Source of the DNA: Imperialibacter roseus
GTDB lineage: Bacteria; Bacteroidota; Bacteroidia; Cytophagales; Cyclobacteriaceae
Direction: 5' to 3'
Assembly (NCBI RefSeq): GCF_032999765.1
Contig: NZ_CP136051.1
Coordinates: 3,386,417-3,450,416 of the forward strand
Length of the DNA: 64,000 nt
The notes under the pieces are model-generated. The model was not told the DNA's origin, ran no database searches, and saw only the letters and a list, made by a program, of their open reading frames with translations. Shown here one piece after another: positions 24,974-33,554 of the stretch (its first letter is position 1; every line of letters begins with the position of its first letter). The position numbers were made by a program, and so were the translations under genes.

Positions 24974-25003
24974 CAGGATAGGGCTACACCCAATCCTGTT
25001 TTT
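24974..25003 (+). terminator. Intrinsic terminator for the SMP-30/VOC pair
   Basis: CAGGATAGGG and CCCAATCCTG form a stem with one A/A mismatch, a 5-base loop and a following TTTTT, about 180 bases past the VOC stop. Confidence 0.65.
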
Positions 25004-25096
25004 ATCTCGCCCTTTCAGGGCTTAGAGAGGTGCGAGCCGTGTAGGGGCCCGGACGGAATGGTATATTCATGCGTTGGATGACGCCATGTGCACTAA

Positions 25097-25149
25097 TCCG
25101 GCGGCTGACGGCTCCACCACACCGGGCCTGCTGGCCGTACCGACGCCTG
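25097..25149 (+). repeat. 53-bp direct repeat, copy B
   Basis: Second copy of the element at 24779, 318 bases away in the same orientation, ending 18 bases before the 3' end of the convergent permease gene. Confidence 0.85.
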
Positions 25150-25167
25150 CTCTTCCGGTCCCCTGCC

Positions 25168-27573
25168 TCATTCATACCTCAGCGATTTCACCGGATTCAT
25201 TCTCGCCGTGTTGATGCTGTGCCAGGCAACGGTGAGGAAGGCCACAACCACTACCGCAACGCCAGTGACAGCGAAATATACCCAGCTCATGCTGATGTGA
25301 TAGGCAAAGTTTTCCAGCCAGCCGTTCATGAAGTACCAGGCGAAAGGCCAGGCGATCAGGTTCGCAATCAGCACCAGCTTGAGGAAGTCCCACGATAGGA
25401 GCCTTACCAGTCCGATTACATTCGCTCCGAGCGTTTTTCTAATGCCAATTTCTTTGGTTCTTTTTTCAATCATGTAGTTGGTCAATCCGAACAGCCCCAA
25501 CACACCAATTACCACCGAGAGCAGGGTAAACAGCACCAACACGCTGGCCTGCCGCTGCTCGCTGTCATAAAGCCGCTGTAGCTCAGTATCAAGCAGGCTG
25601 TACTCAAAGGGTGCGTCGGCAAAGATGTTCATCCAAACGTCACGCACATGGTCCACTCCGGCCGGGTCGTTAATATTATTGACTTTCACGTACACATACC
25701 TGTCCTGCCACGGGCTGACGAAAAAGAAAAGTGGGTCAATTTGGCTCCTTAGTGAGTTGAAATGAAAGTCTTTCATCACCCCTACTATCTTTCCGCTTGT
25801 TTCGTCTCCATAGTGGAGTGTTTGCCCAACGGCCTCCTCAGCTCTCCAGCCAAGCATGCGCACCAACGCCTCGTTCACCACAACATGGTTATTGAGCGGT
25901 TCTTCAGTACTGTCATTCAGTTGCATGGAGGTGGCATTGAAGCCCTCCCCTGCCAGCAGCTCGATACCGAGCGTGTTTACCATTTGATCGTCGGTGGTAA
26001 ACCCAAGTGTTCGAATGCCTTTGTTGGGATCCATGCCGTCTTTGTACGACGACCAGGTGGCCAGAATATTGCCCATCATGGCCGAGCCTCTGCTCACATC
26101 GCCAATAGCACTATTTTGCTTTAGCTCGCTGCTGAAGGCCTCAAACTTGTTGAACATCTTTCTGTCGGCAAAGGGCACAACAATTACCTGTTCTGAATTG
26201 TAGCCCAGGTCTTTGCTGTTGGTGAAATTGAGTTGCTGGTAGATGACCAAAGTGCCCAAAATCAGAAAAATAGAAATACTGAATTGGAAAATGACCAGCG
26301 CTTTGCGAAACATGTCGCCTGCCTTACCTGGGTTGAAAGTGCCCTTGAGCACCTTCACTGGAATAAACTGCGACAAATACAGCGCCGGGTAGCTGCCAGC
26401 GATCAGGGTAATGGCAAACACAACGGCTGCCAGCAGCGCTATCCAGCCGGGGTTATCAAAATAGCTGATCGATATTTTCTGTCCAATGAGCTCGTTGAAA
26501 GCAGGAAGGGTGAACTCAGTGATGCCTACGGCTAAAAGCACGGCCAGGAAAGTGATAATAAGGGTTTCTCCGTAAAACTGCAGGATAATGTGCGTTCTCA
26601 CCGCACCCATTACCTTTCTGATGCCTACCTCACGGGCTCTTTTTTCGGAGCGGGCCGTCGTCAGGTTGATATAGTTCACGCAGGCCACCAGCAAAATGAA
26701 AACGCCAATCAGGGCAAAAGCCAGCGTGTTGGACATGTTTCCTCTCTGACCAATGTCTGCCTGCAAACTACTATCCATGTATATGTCAGTTACCGGCTGC
26801 ATTTCAAACGACACCGACATGCCCGAACCCTCCAGTTGCTCTCCAAGTTCTCTTTCAACGATAGCATTTATTTTCGTCCCTACTTCGCCGGCATCTACTC
26901 CCTCCGCCAGTTTCAAATAGGTAATGTAGTTCATGGGAAACCACTGCTCTCCATCCTCCATGCTATGAAAGGCGCAGATGAAGTTGAACTGCAGGTGACT
27001 ATTGGCAGGCGGATCTGCCACTACTCCGGTTACCTTCTTGTCAGTATTGTTGTTGATTTTCAGCGTCTTGCCCATTGGGCTGCCGCCAGGAAAATACTTC
27101 CTGGCCATGGAGGATGTGATCACTACCGAACTCGGGTCCTTTAAAACTGTCTCTACATCTCCTTCGATCAGGTCGAAAGAAAACACCTTGAAAAATGAGG
27201 AGTCGGCATAAGAAAACGTCTTTTCCATAAATACCCTTTCCCCTTCTTTTACAATAGTTGGCTTAAAAATGCCCACATCAGCATAACGGCAGAATAGCTC
27301 CACACCAGGCACCTCTCTTTTGGCGATGGGCCCGAGAATGCTTCCTGAAACAGCAATCCTGCCTTTCTCTTCACCCATCACAGCTGAAGTAACCACTCTA
27401 AAAATCTGGTCTTTGTCTTTAAAAAACTGGTCGTAGCCCAGCTCGTGGGAAACAAACAGAAAAATGAGCAGGCAGCTGGCCACGCCAGAGGCAAGACCAA
27501 AGATGTTGAGTAGTGAATAAAACTTATTTTTCCAGAAACTTCGGAAGGCGATGGTAAGGTAGCTTTTGAACAT
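25168..27573 (-). CDS. MacB/FtsX-type ABC transporter permease
   Basis: An 801-residue protein from the ATG at 27573 (MFKSYLTIAFRSFWKNKFYS); a start at 27603 adds ten unlikely residues. Architecture: N-terminal helix (about 19-41), periplasmic MacB-core domain (to about 270), three helices of the first FtsX domain, with the EKRAREVGIRKVMGA coupling motif, a second periplasmic domain (about 450-670), and a second FtsX domain with EKRTKEIGIRKTLGAN. This duplicated form is common in Bacteroidota and needs a separate ATPase, which is not in the window. Probable role: lipoprotein or small-molecule efflux, or mechanotransmission. Confidence 0.9.
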   Translation of the reverse strand: MFKSYLTIAFRSFWKNKFYSLLNIFGLASGVASCLLIFLFVSHELGYDQFFKDKDQIFRVVTSAVMGEEKGRIAVSGSILGPIAKREVPGVELFCRYADVGIFKPTIVKEGERVFMEKTFSYADSSFFKVFSFDLIEGDVETVLKDPSSVVITSSMARKYFPGGSPMGKTLKINNNTDKKVTGVVADPPANSHLQFNFICAFHSMEDGEQWFPMNYITYLKLAEGVDAGEVGTKINAIVERELGEQLEGSGMSVSFEMQPVTDIYMDSSLQADIGQRGNMSNTLAFALIGVFILLVACVNYINLTTARSEKRAREVGIRKVMGAVRTHIILQFYGETLIITFLAVLLAVGITEFTLPAFNELIGQKISISYFDNPGWIALLAAVVFAITLIAGSYPALYLSQFIPVKVLKGTFNPGKAGDMFRKALVIFQFSISIFLILGTLVIYQQLNFTNSKDLGYNSEQVIVVPFADRKMFNKFEAFSSELKQNSAIGDVSRGSAMMGNILATWSSYKDGMDPNKGIRTLGFTTDDQMVNTLGIELLAGEGFNATSMQLNDSTEEPLNNHVVVNEALVRMLGWRAEEAVGQTLHYGDETSGKIVGVMKDFHFNSLRSQIDPLFFFVSPWQDRYVYVKVNNINDPAGVDHVRDVWMNIFADAPFEYSLLDTELQRLYDSEQRQASVLVLFTLLSVVIGVLGLFGLTNYMIEKRTKEIGIRKTLGANVIGLVRLLSWDFLKLVLIANLIAWPFAWYFMNGWLENFAYHISMSWVYFAVTGVAVVVVAFLTVAWHSINTARMNPVKSLRYE

Positions 27574-27890
27574 ATCGATGAGTTTAGTTGCCCTGTGGCA
27601 CATGTGTTGGCAAATAGCTTACCAAATTAAATCTACTCAAATATAGCTTAAAAGGCGCTTTTCAGGGAGCTGACAACACCCTACCGTCCGTCAGCGGACA
27701 CCAACGACCGCAGGGTGTACAATTCAATGTCGTTTAGTTAAGGGCATTCTACCCTTCACTTCCCTAAAGGGCCCAACAATGACCATTCTCTCGCCCTTTA
27801 GGGTTGGGGTAAAAATGGAATTGAGACACCAAACCTCTTAACTAAACGACATTGGGACACAATGTGACAATTAAGCCGTAAATTGTCGTC
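27574..27890. other. Intergenic region between divergent permease and DinB genes
   Basis: About 317 bases with no gene. It must hold the permease promoter (minus strand) and the DinB promoter. Its main content is the nested inverted-repeat element at 27725-27854, described separately. Confidence 0.5.
27725..27854. repeat. Nested inverted-repeat element (MITE-like)
   Basis: Perfect 18-bp terminal inverted repeats (CAATGTCGTTTAGTTAAG at 27725-27742, its complement at 27837-27854) enclose a second perfect 11-bp pair (CCCTAAAGGGC at 27762-27772, complement 27793-27803). Total 130 bp. No clear target-site duplication was found, so mobility is not shown. Confidence 0.75.
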
Positions 27891-28469
27891 ATGAGTCAGA
27901 GCTTCCACAATGTCAATGTTCAATCGCATCGTGATAAGATGGAGGAGTTGATTACCGAGGTCAACAATGTATTCGGAGACCTGTCGGCGCAACAGCTAGG
28001 CTGGAAGCCTGCAAAAGGGCAGTGGAGCATCAGAGAATGCCTGGATCATATCATGACGACCAACAAACAATACTATCCGCAGTTTGACAAAATTGCCGAA
28101 GGCAGGTATGAGCCCACTTTTTGGCAGAAAATGCCTGCTTTTTGGCACAACTTCTGGGGTCGGCAGTTGGTGGAATACCTGGGGCCGGAGGTCAAGCGTA
28201 AGTCGAAGTCGCCGACGGTATTCAAACCAACCGCCGGCAGGCTCAGCCAACACATCGTGAAGGACTTTACCGACAGCCTCAAGCTGCTCACGAGAAAAAT
28301 GATAGCGATGGATCATGTAAACCACACATCCGTCATTATTACGTCGCCGGTGTCAAGGCTGGTAACTTACTCGCTGTACGACACCCTGCAAATTGTGGTG
28401 GGGCATGCCGAAAGGCATGTAAACCAGGCAAAACGTGTGAAGCAAAATCCGCATTTCCCGATGGGCTGA
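27891..28469 (+). CDS. DinB family protein
   Basis: A 192-residue four-helix-bundle protein of the DinB/YfiT superfamily. The metal-binding triad is visible: H53 (IRECLDHIMTTN), H172 and H176 (VVGHAERHVNQAK). WKPAKGQWSIRE is the typical segment before the first histidine. Members are thiol-dependent S-transferases or damage-inducible proteins of uncertain role. Length and motifs are normal. It stands 66 bases before a DUF3052-like gene on the same strand; a common transcript is possible. Confidence 0.88.
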   Translation: MSQSFHNVNVQSHRDKMEELITEVNNVFGDLSAQQLGWKPAKGQWSIRECLDHIMTTNKQYYPQFDKIAEGRYEPTFWQKMPAFWHNFWGRQLVEYLGPEVKRKSKSPTVFKPTAGRLSQHIVKDFTDSLKLLTRKMIAMDHVNHTSVIITSPVSRLVTYSLYDTLQIVVGHAERHVNQAKRVKQNPHFPMG

Positions 28470-28535
28470 TGTCTTCCGCCATGCAAATCTTTCGCTCATT
28501 TGGTCAAAATTTCTAGTTTTCAAAAAATATAGGCC

Positions 28536-28967
28536 ATGACAGACCTTATCAAAAAACTCAACTATAAAGCTCAGCAGGCCATTGGCATATTTGAGTCTCC
28601 GGAGGAGTTTGCTCCTCATGTCACGGACTTTGAGAAGCTGGGAACTATTTATACAAACATCAACGCCGCCAATAACTTTGACTTTGTGTTGGTGTTTGTA
28701 AAAACAGAGCAGGCTATTGCCGCACTCAGTCAGGAGTTGGTGCCAAAGCTAACTGACGACGCCCCGTTTTGGTTTGTCTACCCTAAGAAGACTTCCAAGA
28801 AGTATAAAGCGGAAATCCACCGTGACCACGGCTGGGGGCCGCTTGGAAAACTGGGCTTCGAAAGTGTGCGTATGGTAGCGGTGGACGACGACTGGTCGGC
28901 GCTCAGGTTCAGAAAAACGGACAAAATCAAGGTACTGAAAAGAGACCCCTCGTGGCGGCTGACCTGA
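28536..28967 (+). CDS. DUF3052-like protein
   Basis: A 143-residue cytoplasmic protein. FDFVLVFVKTEQAIAALSQE, FWFVYPKKTSKKYKAEI and VAVDDDWSALRFRKTDK align with the DUF3052 pattern (a hydrophobic strand, W-x-x-x-PKK, then D-x-x-WS-x-L-x-F). No catalytic residues are known for the family. It follows the DinB gene on the same strand. Confidence 0.65.
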   Translation: MTDLIKKLNYKAQQAIGIFESPEEFAPHVTDFEKLGTIYTNINAANNFDFVLVFVKTEQAIAALSQELVPKLTDDAPFWFVYPKKTSKKYKAEIHRDHGWGPLGKLGFESVRMVAVDDDWSALRFRKTDKIKVLKRDPSWRLT

Positions 28968-29054
28968 CGCCCTCAGTTAATTTTGATTGGCGTTAAAAGC
29001 AGCATTGGTATCGAGAATATCTCTATATTGTGGAGATAACCAACCAAAATTCAA

Positions 29055-29225
29055 ATGAACAATCTACTTTATATCGTGGCCGTCGCCTGCGCCATTTGGG
29101 TGATTTACGACGTATGGGCCAACCGCAAGTCGATGAGCTCGGGCACTAAACTAATATGGACAATTTGTGCGCTGCTATTTAATATTCTTACCGCCATCAT
29201 ATATGCAGTGGCTGGCAGAAGATAA
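29055..29225 (+). CDS. 56-residue membrane protein (PLDc_N-like)
   Basis: ATG at 29055, stop at 29223-29225. The protein is MNNLLYIVAVACAIWVIYDV followed by WANRKSMSSG, then a second helix (LIWTICALLFNILTAIIYAV) and AGRR. Two helices with a WxxYDVW...K...W pattern resemble the N-terminal PLDc_N segment of cardiolipin synthases occurring alone, as in many small Bacteroidota proteins. A short hairpin (ATCTC/GAGAT) lies about 20 bases upstream. Function unknown. Confidence 0.65.
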   Translation: MNNLLYIVAVACAIWVIYDVWANRKSMSSGTKLIWTICALLFNILTAIIYAVAGRR

Positions 29226-29373
29226 GCTAAAAGGGACAATGCCACGTTAGTGCACTGTCTCATCTTTTTCTCTCGCCCAAGGTAATTTTAATCAATATCT
29301 GCTGCTGTTTTTACAGAACGATGGTTAGCTTTCTGCCAAAATATCACCTGCCGGTCGCAGACGTACGAAAAAT

Positions 29374-31134
29374 TTGAAAAGGAAAGCACTCAATATCATC
29401 AACTGGTCTTCGCTGGGAATAAGCAGTGTCGGCCTGCTTCTGCTGATTGCTGATGTGGGGTTCCCCTATACTCCCTCTTTCGAGCGCTCCCTTCACCTTT
29501 GGCTTCCAATTATTGCGGGCACATTGTTTGCGTTAATTACCGCAGGAAGTACGATAGCATGGCTTCTTGATCCCATAAGAGTTCGTTCGAGGTTGTTTGA
29601 AGCGATTTTCAGTATCTACCTGCTGGTATACCTACTGGTGTCGGTGCAGCCCGACTGGTTCCAAGCGCTCAGTTTCTTCAATCACAAATACACAGGCTAC
29701 TGGGGCTGTTTTTTCATATTTGTGATAGAGTTTTCGAGGAGAACATCCTCTCTTTATAAGCTGTCGAAGAATCCAGCCAATCTTTTCATTTTTAGTTTTG
29801 CACTCATCGTGCTGGTTGGCAGCGGCTTACTTATGCTACCTACTGCAACCTACGAAGGTATTGGGTTTGTTGACGCACTTTTTACATCGACAAGCGCAGT
29901 GTGTGTTACCGGCCTCATTGTGGTTGATACTGGTTCCTATTTCACCACGTTTGGACAAGTCATTATTCTAGGGCTTATTCAAATAGGCGGCATTGGCATT
30001 CTTACCTTCACGAGCTTTTTTGGTTTGTTTTTCAAAGGAGGATTTAGCATCCAGAATCAGCTATTTCTCAAAGATGTGACCAATACTAACCGGCTGGCCG
30101 AAGTAAGTGGCATCGTAAAAACAATCATCGCCTTCACCCTTTTTGTTGAGCTTATCGGCGGCATTGCGATATTCATGCAGCTCAACAAGGCTGTGCTGCC
30201 CAGCTTCGTTGACAGGGTTCTTTTCGCTGGGTTTCATTCAATATCTGCCTTTTGCAACGCTGGCTTCTCGACACTCGGAAACAGCCTCTACGACTTGAAC
30301 TACCGCTTCAATTACTCTCTCCATTTGGTCATTGCTTTTCTTTTCATCTTTGGTGGACTTGGTTTTCCTATCGTATTCAATTTCATCAACTACATGAGGG
30401 AATCGGCTCGTACAATAGTGGCCAGGCTCGTGAAACGGCGGGTTGTATATAGATTGCCCATCAGGATCAACCTGCACACACGGATTGTGCTTATTACAAC
30501 TGCACTTCTCATCATTCCCGGCACGTTGCTTTTTTACTTCTTTGAGTATGACAACACGCTGGCCGAGCACAACGAATTCGGTAAATGGGTAACAGCCTTC
30601 TTTGGAGCTGTCACGCCACGTACTGCCGGCTTTAATACTGTCGACAATGCAGCGTTGAAGCTTCACACCATCATGATCATGCTATTGCTGATGTGGATCG
30701 GGGCATCACCAGGTTCGACTGGTGGGGGTATCAAAACAACCACCATCTTTCTGGCCACACTTAACTTCCTGAGCCTTGCCAGAAGCAAAGACAGGGTGGA
30801 GTTTGGGAAAAGAGAAATATCCAACAAGTCGGTCAGAAGGGCTTTTGCCATTATCTCACTTTCGTTGATATTTATTGGCCTGGCCACATTTATGATCACC
30901 ATGCTCGACCCAAATCTACCCTTTATACAGGTCGCCTTCGAATGTTTTTCGGCATACAGTACCGTTGGATTGAGTATGGGGATTACCTCGAGTTTGAGTA
31001 CTGGCAGCAGGATAGTTATCATCCTAATTATGTTCATTGGTCGTGTGGGTGCGCTAACTTTGCTTGTGGGCATGCTGAGACGGGTACATACTTTACGGTA
31101 TCGCTATCCAAACGAAGAATTGTTTATAAATTAA
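29374..31134 (+). CDS. ktrB: TrkH/KtrB family potassium uptake protein
   Basis: A 586-residue polytopic protein. The start is a TTG at 29374; no ATG fits nearer. The first 130 residues add about four helices before the conserved core, longer than classical KtrB. Four pore loops are recognisable: TSTSAVCVTGL (171-181), SISAFCNAGFST, VTPRTAGFNT and FSAYSTVGLSMG, each with the glycine that lines the K+ filter, and GASPGSTGGGIKT as in Trk/Ktr. The KtrA gene starts six bases downstream, so they form the ion-translocating and gating subunits of one transporter. Confidence 0.93.
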   Translation: MKRKALNIINWSSLGISSVGLLLLIADVGFPYTPSFERSLHLWLPIIAGTLFALITAGSTIAWLLDPIRVRSRLFEAIFSIYLLVYLLVSVQPDWFQALSFFNHKYTGYWGCFFIFVIEFSRRTSSLYKLSKNPANLFIFSFALIVLVGSGLLMLPTATYEGIGFVDALFTSTSAVCVTGLIVVDTGSYFTTFGQVIILGLIQIGGIGILTFTSFFGLFFKGGFSIQNQLFLKDVTNTNRLAEVSGIVKTIIAFTLFVELIGGIAIFMQLNKAVLPSFVDRVLFAGFHSISAFCNAGFSTLGNSLYDLNYRFNYSLHLVIAFLFIFGGLGFPIVFNFINYMRESARTIVARLVKRRVVYRLPIRINLHTRIVLITTALLIIPGTLLFYFFEYDNTLAEHNEFGKWVTAFFGAVTPRTAGFNTVDNAALKLHTIMIMLLLMWIGASPGSTGGGIKTTTIFLATLNFLSLARSKDRVEFGKREISNKSVRRAFAIISLSLIFIGLATFMITMLDPNLPFIQVAFECFSAYSTVGLSMGITSSLSTGSRIVIILIMFIGRVGALTLLVGMLRRVHTLRYRYPNEELFIN

Positions 31135-31140
31135 CTAGGT

Positions 31141-31809
31141 ATGAAGTATATCGTTTTTGGTCTTGGAAACTTTGGTAGCAGCCTCTCCACCACGCTGACT
31201 GCCATGGGTCATGAAGTGATTGGCGTAGATAAACGGATGGAAAAAGTGGAGTTGCATAAAGATGACATCACGCACACTATTTGTCTCGACTCCACAGACA
31301 TACAGGCGGTCAGCTCTCTGCCTATTGGTGATGCTGACACAGTGATTGTCGCTATTGGAGAAGACGAGGGGGCATCCATTATGACGACTGCCCTTTTGAA
31401 GCAGCTCCACGCCAGGCGAATCATTGGACGTGCGGTAAGCGAGTTACAAACCACGGTAATGCAAGCCATGGGCATCCATGAGATCAGCCGCCCTGAGCAA
31501 ACTTCAGCAGTCAGGCTCGCAAAAAGACTGAATTTCAAAGGTGTCGTCGACTCATTTGAGTTATCTAACAAACACAATATCATCGAATTGAAGTGTCCGC
31601 CTAAATATGAAGGAAAAACCTTGAAGGAGGTGGAATTCAGAAAGAAATACAACATTACTGTGCTCACTACTATCAAAGAAGTAAAAGGCAAGGATGAGGG
31701 GAAAATCTCTGGTGTGGCAACAGCGGACACATTGCTCGAACAAGGTGATACGCTGGTCATTTTCGGTTCGCTGAACGACCTGAGAGACATGCTGGATGAC
31801 AGTGAGTAA
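31141..31809 (+). CDS. ktrA: KtrA/TrkA-type gating subunit
   Basis: A 222-residue cytoplasmic RCK protein. The Rossmann nucleotide site is FGLGNFGSSLS (G-x-G-x-x-G) with D33 after strand 2 (VIGVDKRM); VIVAIGEDEGASI follows. The C-terminal TrkA_C domain (about 140-222) has IIELKCPPKYEGKTLKEVEF and GDTLVIFGSLNDL. It binds NAD(H) or ATP/ADP and gates the adjacent KtrB. A strong bidirectional terminator follows directly. Confidence 0.93.
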   Translation: MKYIVFGLGNFGSSLSTTLTAMGHEVIGVDKRMEKVELHKDDITHTICLDSTDIQAVSSLPIGDADTVIVAIGEDEGASIMTTALLKQLHARRIIGRAVSELQTTVMQAMGIHEISRPEQTSAVRLAKRLNFKGVVDSFELSNKHNIIELKCPPKYEGKTLKEVEFRKKYNITVLTTIKEVKGKDEGKISGVATADTLLEQGDTLVIFGSLNDLRDMLDDSE

Positions 31810-31816
31810 AAATGCA

Positions 31817-31850
31817 AAAAGCTGCGGATCATTTAAGGCCCGCAGCTTTT
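31817..31850. terminator. Bidirectional terminator after ktrA
   Basis: AAAAGCTGCGG pairs perfectly with CCGCAGCTTTT over 11 bp with a 12-base loop; A- and T-rich outer arms serve both strands, between the convergent ktrA and NAD(P)-binding genes. Confidence 0.85.
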
Positions 31851-31853
31851 CAA

Positions 31854-32492
31854 TCAAAAACTAGCAATAAAAGGTGCTTTACCAACAAAAGCATCATCGG
31901 TCAACTGATCGGCCACAAAATAAGCCAGGTCAGCAGCACTAATTCCGTCGCCCGGACAATCCTCCAGACTTGCTTTCACTCCCCTCCTTTCGTCGGTCAG
32001 CTGAATCATGGGAAGTCGCACAAGCGTCCAATCAATATCGCTTTTTGTAAGGAATTCATATTCCGCCTGCTTATCCATTGTGGTTTTTGGATAATTGGCC
32101 CTCATCCACTCAGTGGCCATTACCACCTTTTCGTTCTTCTTGTCGAAAGGCGTGTCTACGTTGAGACCGGTAAGGACAATGTATCGCCGAACACCTTGTT
32201 CAGCCATTGCAGCTACAATATTCTTTGTGGCCTGACTGAAAATTGACTCCTCACCTCTTGGCTGACCCACTGCACTGATGATGGCCTGGCATCCATCGAG
32301 TAAAGATCGGATAGCTTCCGCATCTCTTGCATCACCTTTTAGCAGCTCGATTCCTGGGTCTTTAAGTTGGAAGTCTTCAGGAAACCTAAGAAGAAGTTTG
32401 AGGCGGTATCCACGGCTGAGCAGCTCTTTTACTATGTACCTGCCAGCCTTCCCTGTGCCACCAATGACGGCTATTTTTGATGTGTTATTCAT
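31854..32492 (-). CDS. NAD(P)-binding protein, atypical SDR/NmrA type
   Basis: A 212-residue protein from the ATG at 32492 (MNNTSKIAVIGGTGKAGRY); an ATG at 32516 gives eight extra residues. The GGTGKAG turn is the atypical-SDR TGxxGxxG variant, and an Arg at the end of strand 2 (LLLRFPEDF) suggests NADPH. WTLVRLPMIQL and GISAADLAYFVADQL are typical of NAD(P)H-binding/NmrA-like proteins, which may be reductases or redox sensors. Its 3' end abuts the terminator shared with ktrA. Confidence 0.88.
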   Translation of the reverse strand: MNNTSKIAVIGGTGKAGRYIVKELLSRGYRLKLLLRFPEDFQLKDPGIELLKGDARDAEAIRSLLDGCQAIISAVGQPRGEESIFSQATKNIVAAMAEQGVRRYIVLTGLNVDTPFDKKNEKVVMATEWMRANYPKTTMDKQAEYEFLTKSDIDWTLVRLPMIQLTDERRGVKASLEDCPGDGISAADLAYFVADQLTDDAFVGKAPFIASF

Positions 32493-32637
32493 GTTACTCT
32501 TGATAAAATAAGACAATAGTTGATTACCTGGTTTTGCCTGAAAGGCAAACCGATTGAGCAGAAGTGTTTTCTGCTAAGGCGAAGTCAATATTTTATCAGG
32601 AGATTTTAATGGGTTGAAGGTAAGGGAATTTCTGTAA

Positions 32638-33264
32638 TTATCCTGGCCTATAAATAATTCCAAGGCTAACCTGATATGTCTCAGGAAAAAAAGCATTACG
32701 CAACGAGCTTTGTTGTTGCTGCCTGATTGGAATGGCTGGATTTTCCAGGTTTGACCTGTAATAGCCCGCATTGAGGACGTTGATTGGGACTGCGAAATCA
32801 AGGAATATCCTTTCGTTAACGGCATAGAGCAAGCCAGGCTTGACAGCCAGAGTGATCGTAGATTCATAGGCCCTAAATGGATATTCAGTTGAGTACCTGG
32901 GGCTATGGCCACTGAAATTATTGTTCAGGATTGCCTTCGCTCCAATTTTGAATTTCAAAGCACTGCTGGTATTGCCCTTGATAAATCCATACTCAAAAAA
33001 GGGCGAAACGACAGTCTCATAATCTCTGACAGTAGGCCCTGACGAAGATCTGGAGTTAGAGAACTTTAACGCATCAAAACCGGCTTCGAAGTACCTGCTT
33101 TCTCCAAGAAAGACAAATAATGACGGAATATCGGCTGCTAACTGGGAACTAGTGCTTTCGCTTGATTTCTGATACGAGTAGGTTGCTCCAGCTTTTAGAG
33201 CAATTTGAGCAGAGGCCAGATGGGAAGCTAACATCCAGAAGAGAATAAGAATTGATGGTTTCAT
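32638..33264 (-). CDS. Outer-membrane beta-barrel-like protein
   Basis: A 208-residue protein from the ATG at 33264, where MKPSILILFWMLASHLASAQ gives a signal peptide cleaved after SAQ; a start at 33306 would precede the signal with 14 polar residues. Mature sequence alternates hydrophobic and polar residues in about eight strands (ALKAGATYSYQK, TVVSPFFEYGFIKG, LKFKIGAKAIL, ITLAVKPGLLYAV, YQVSLGIIYRPG), and ends near an aromatic strand, as outer-membrane barrels do. No specific family recognised. Confidence 0.6.
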   Translation of the reverse strand: MKPSILILFWMLASHLASAQIALKAGATYSYQKSSESTSSQLAADIPSLFVFLGESRYFEAGFDALKFSNSRSSSGPTVRDYETVVSPFFEYGFIKGNTSSALKFKIGAKAILNNNFSGHSPRYSTEYPFRAYESTITLAVKPGLLYAVNERIFLDFAVPINVLNAGYYRSNLENPAIPIRQQQQSSLRNAFFPETYQVSLGIIYRPG

Positions 33265-33554
33265 AGTATTTTTATTGTGAACAACGAACCATCCACCGCT
33301 TTTCATATTGAAATAAAAATAAATTTCATCAAAAAAGTATTCATTAGACGTACTGAAACTCTAAATGACTTTGAAATACTTAGTTCAAGTTCTTAAACAC
33401 TGGGTTCTTTATCTAAGCAGCCTGGCATGAATTCCAAGCTGCTCGTAAAACCGTGCCGATGGCACTTGTTAGCCACTGAGAGGCCCCTTTTATGATTGGA
33501 CTAAGTTAGAGGCCTTCAAATCCTCGATTCTTCAAAAAGCCAAATACTCTCCTC

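Noticed and set aside
24765-25025. A gene across the repeat-rich gap after the VOC gene
   Set aside because: The sequence is made of direct repeats, a hairpin and a terminator.
32531-32575. Two small hairpins between the outer-membrane protein and NAD(P)-binding genes
   Set aside because: Seven-base stems without T-runs; too weak to call terminators.
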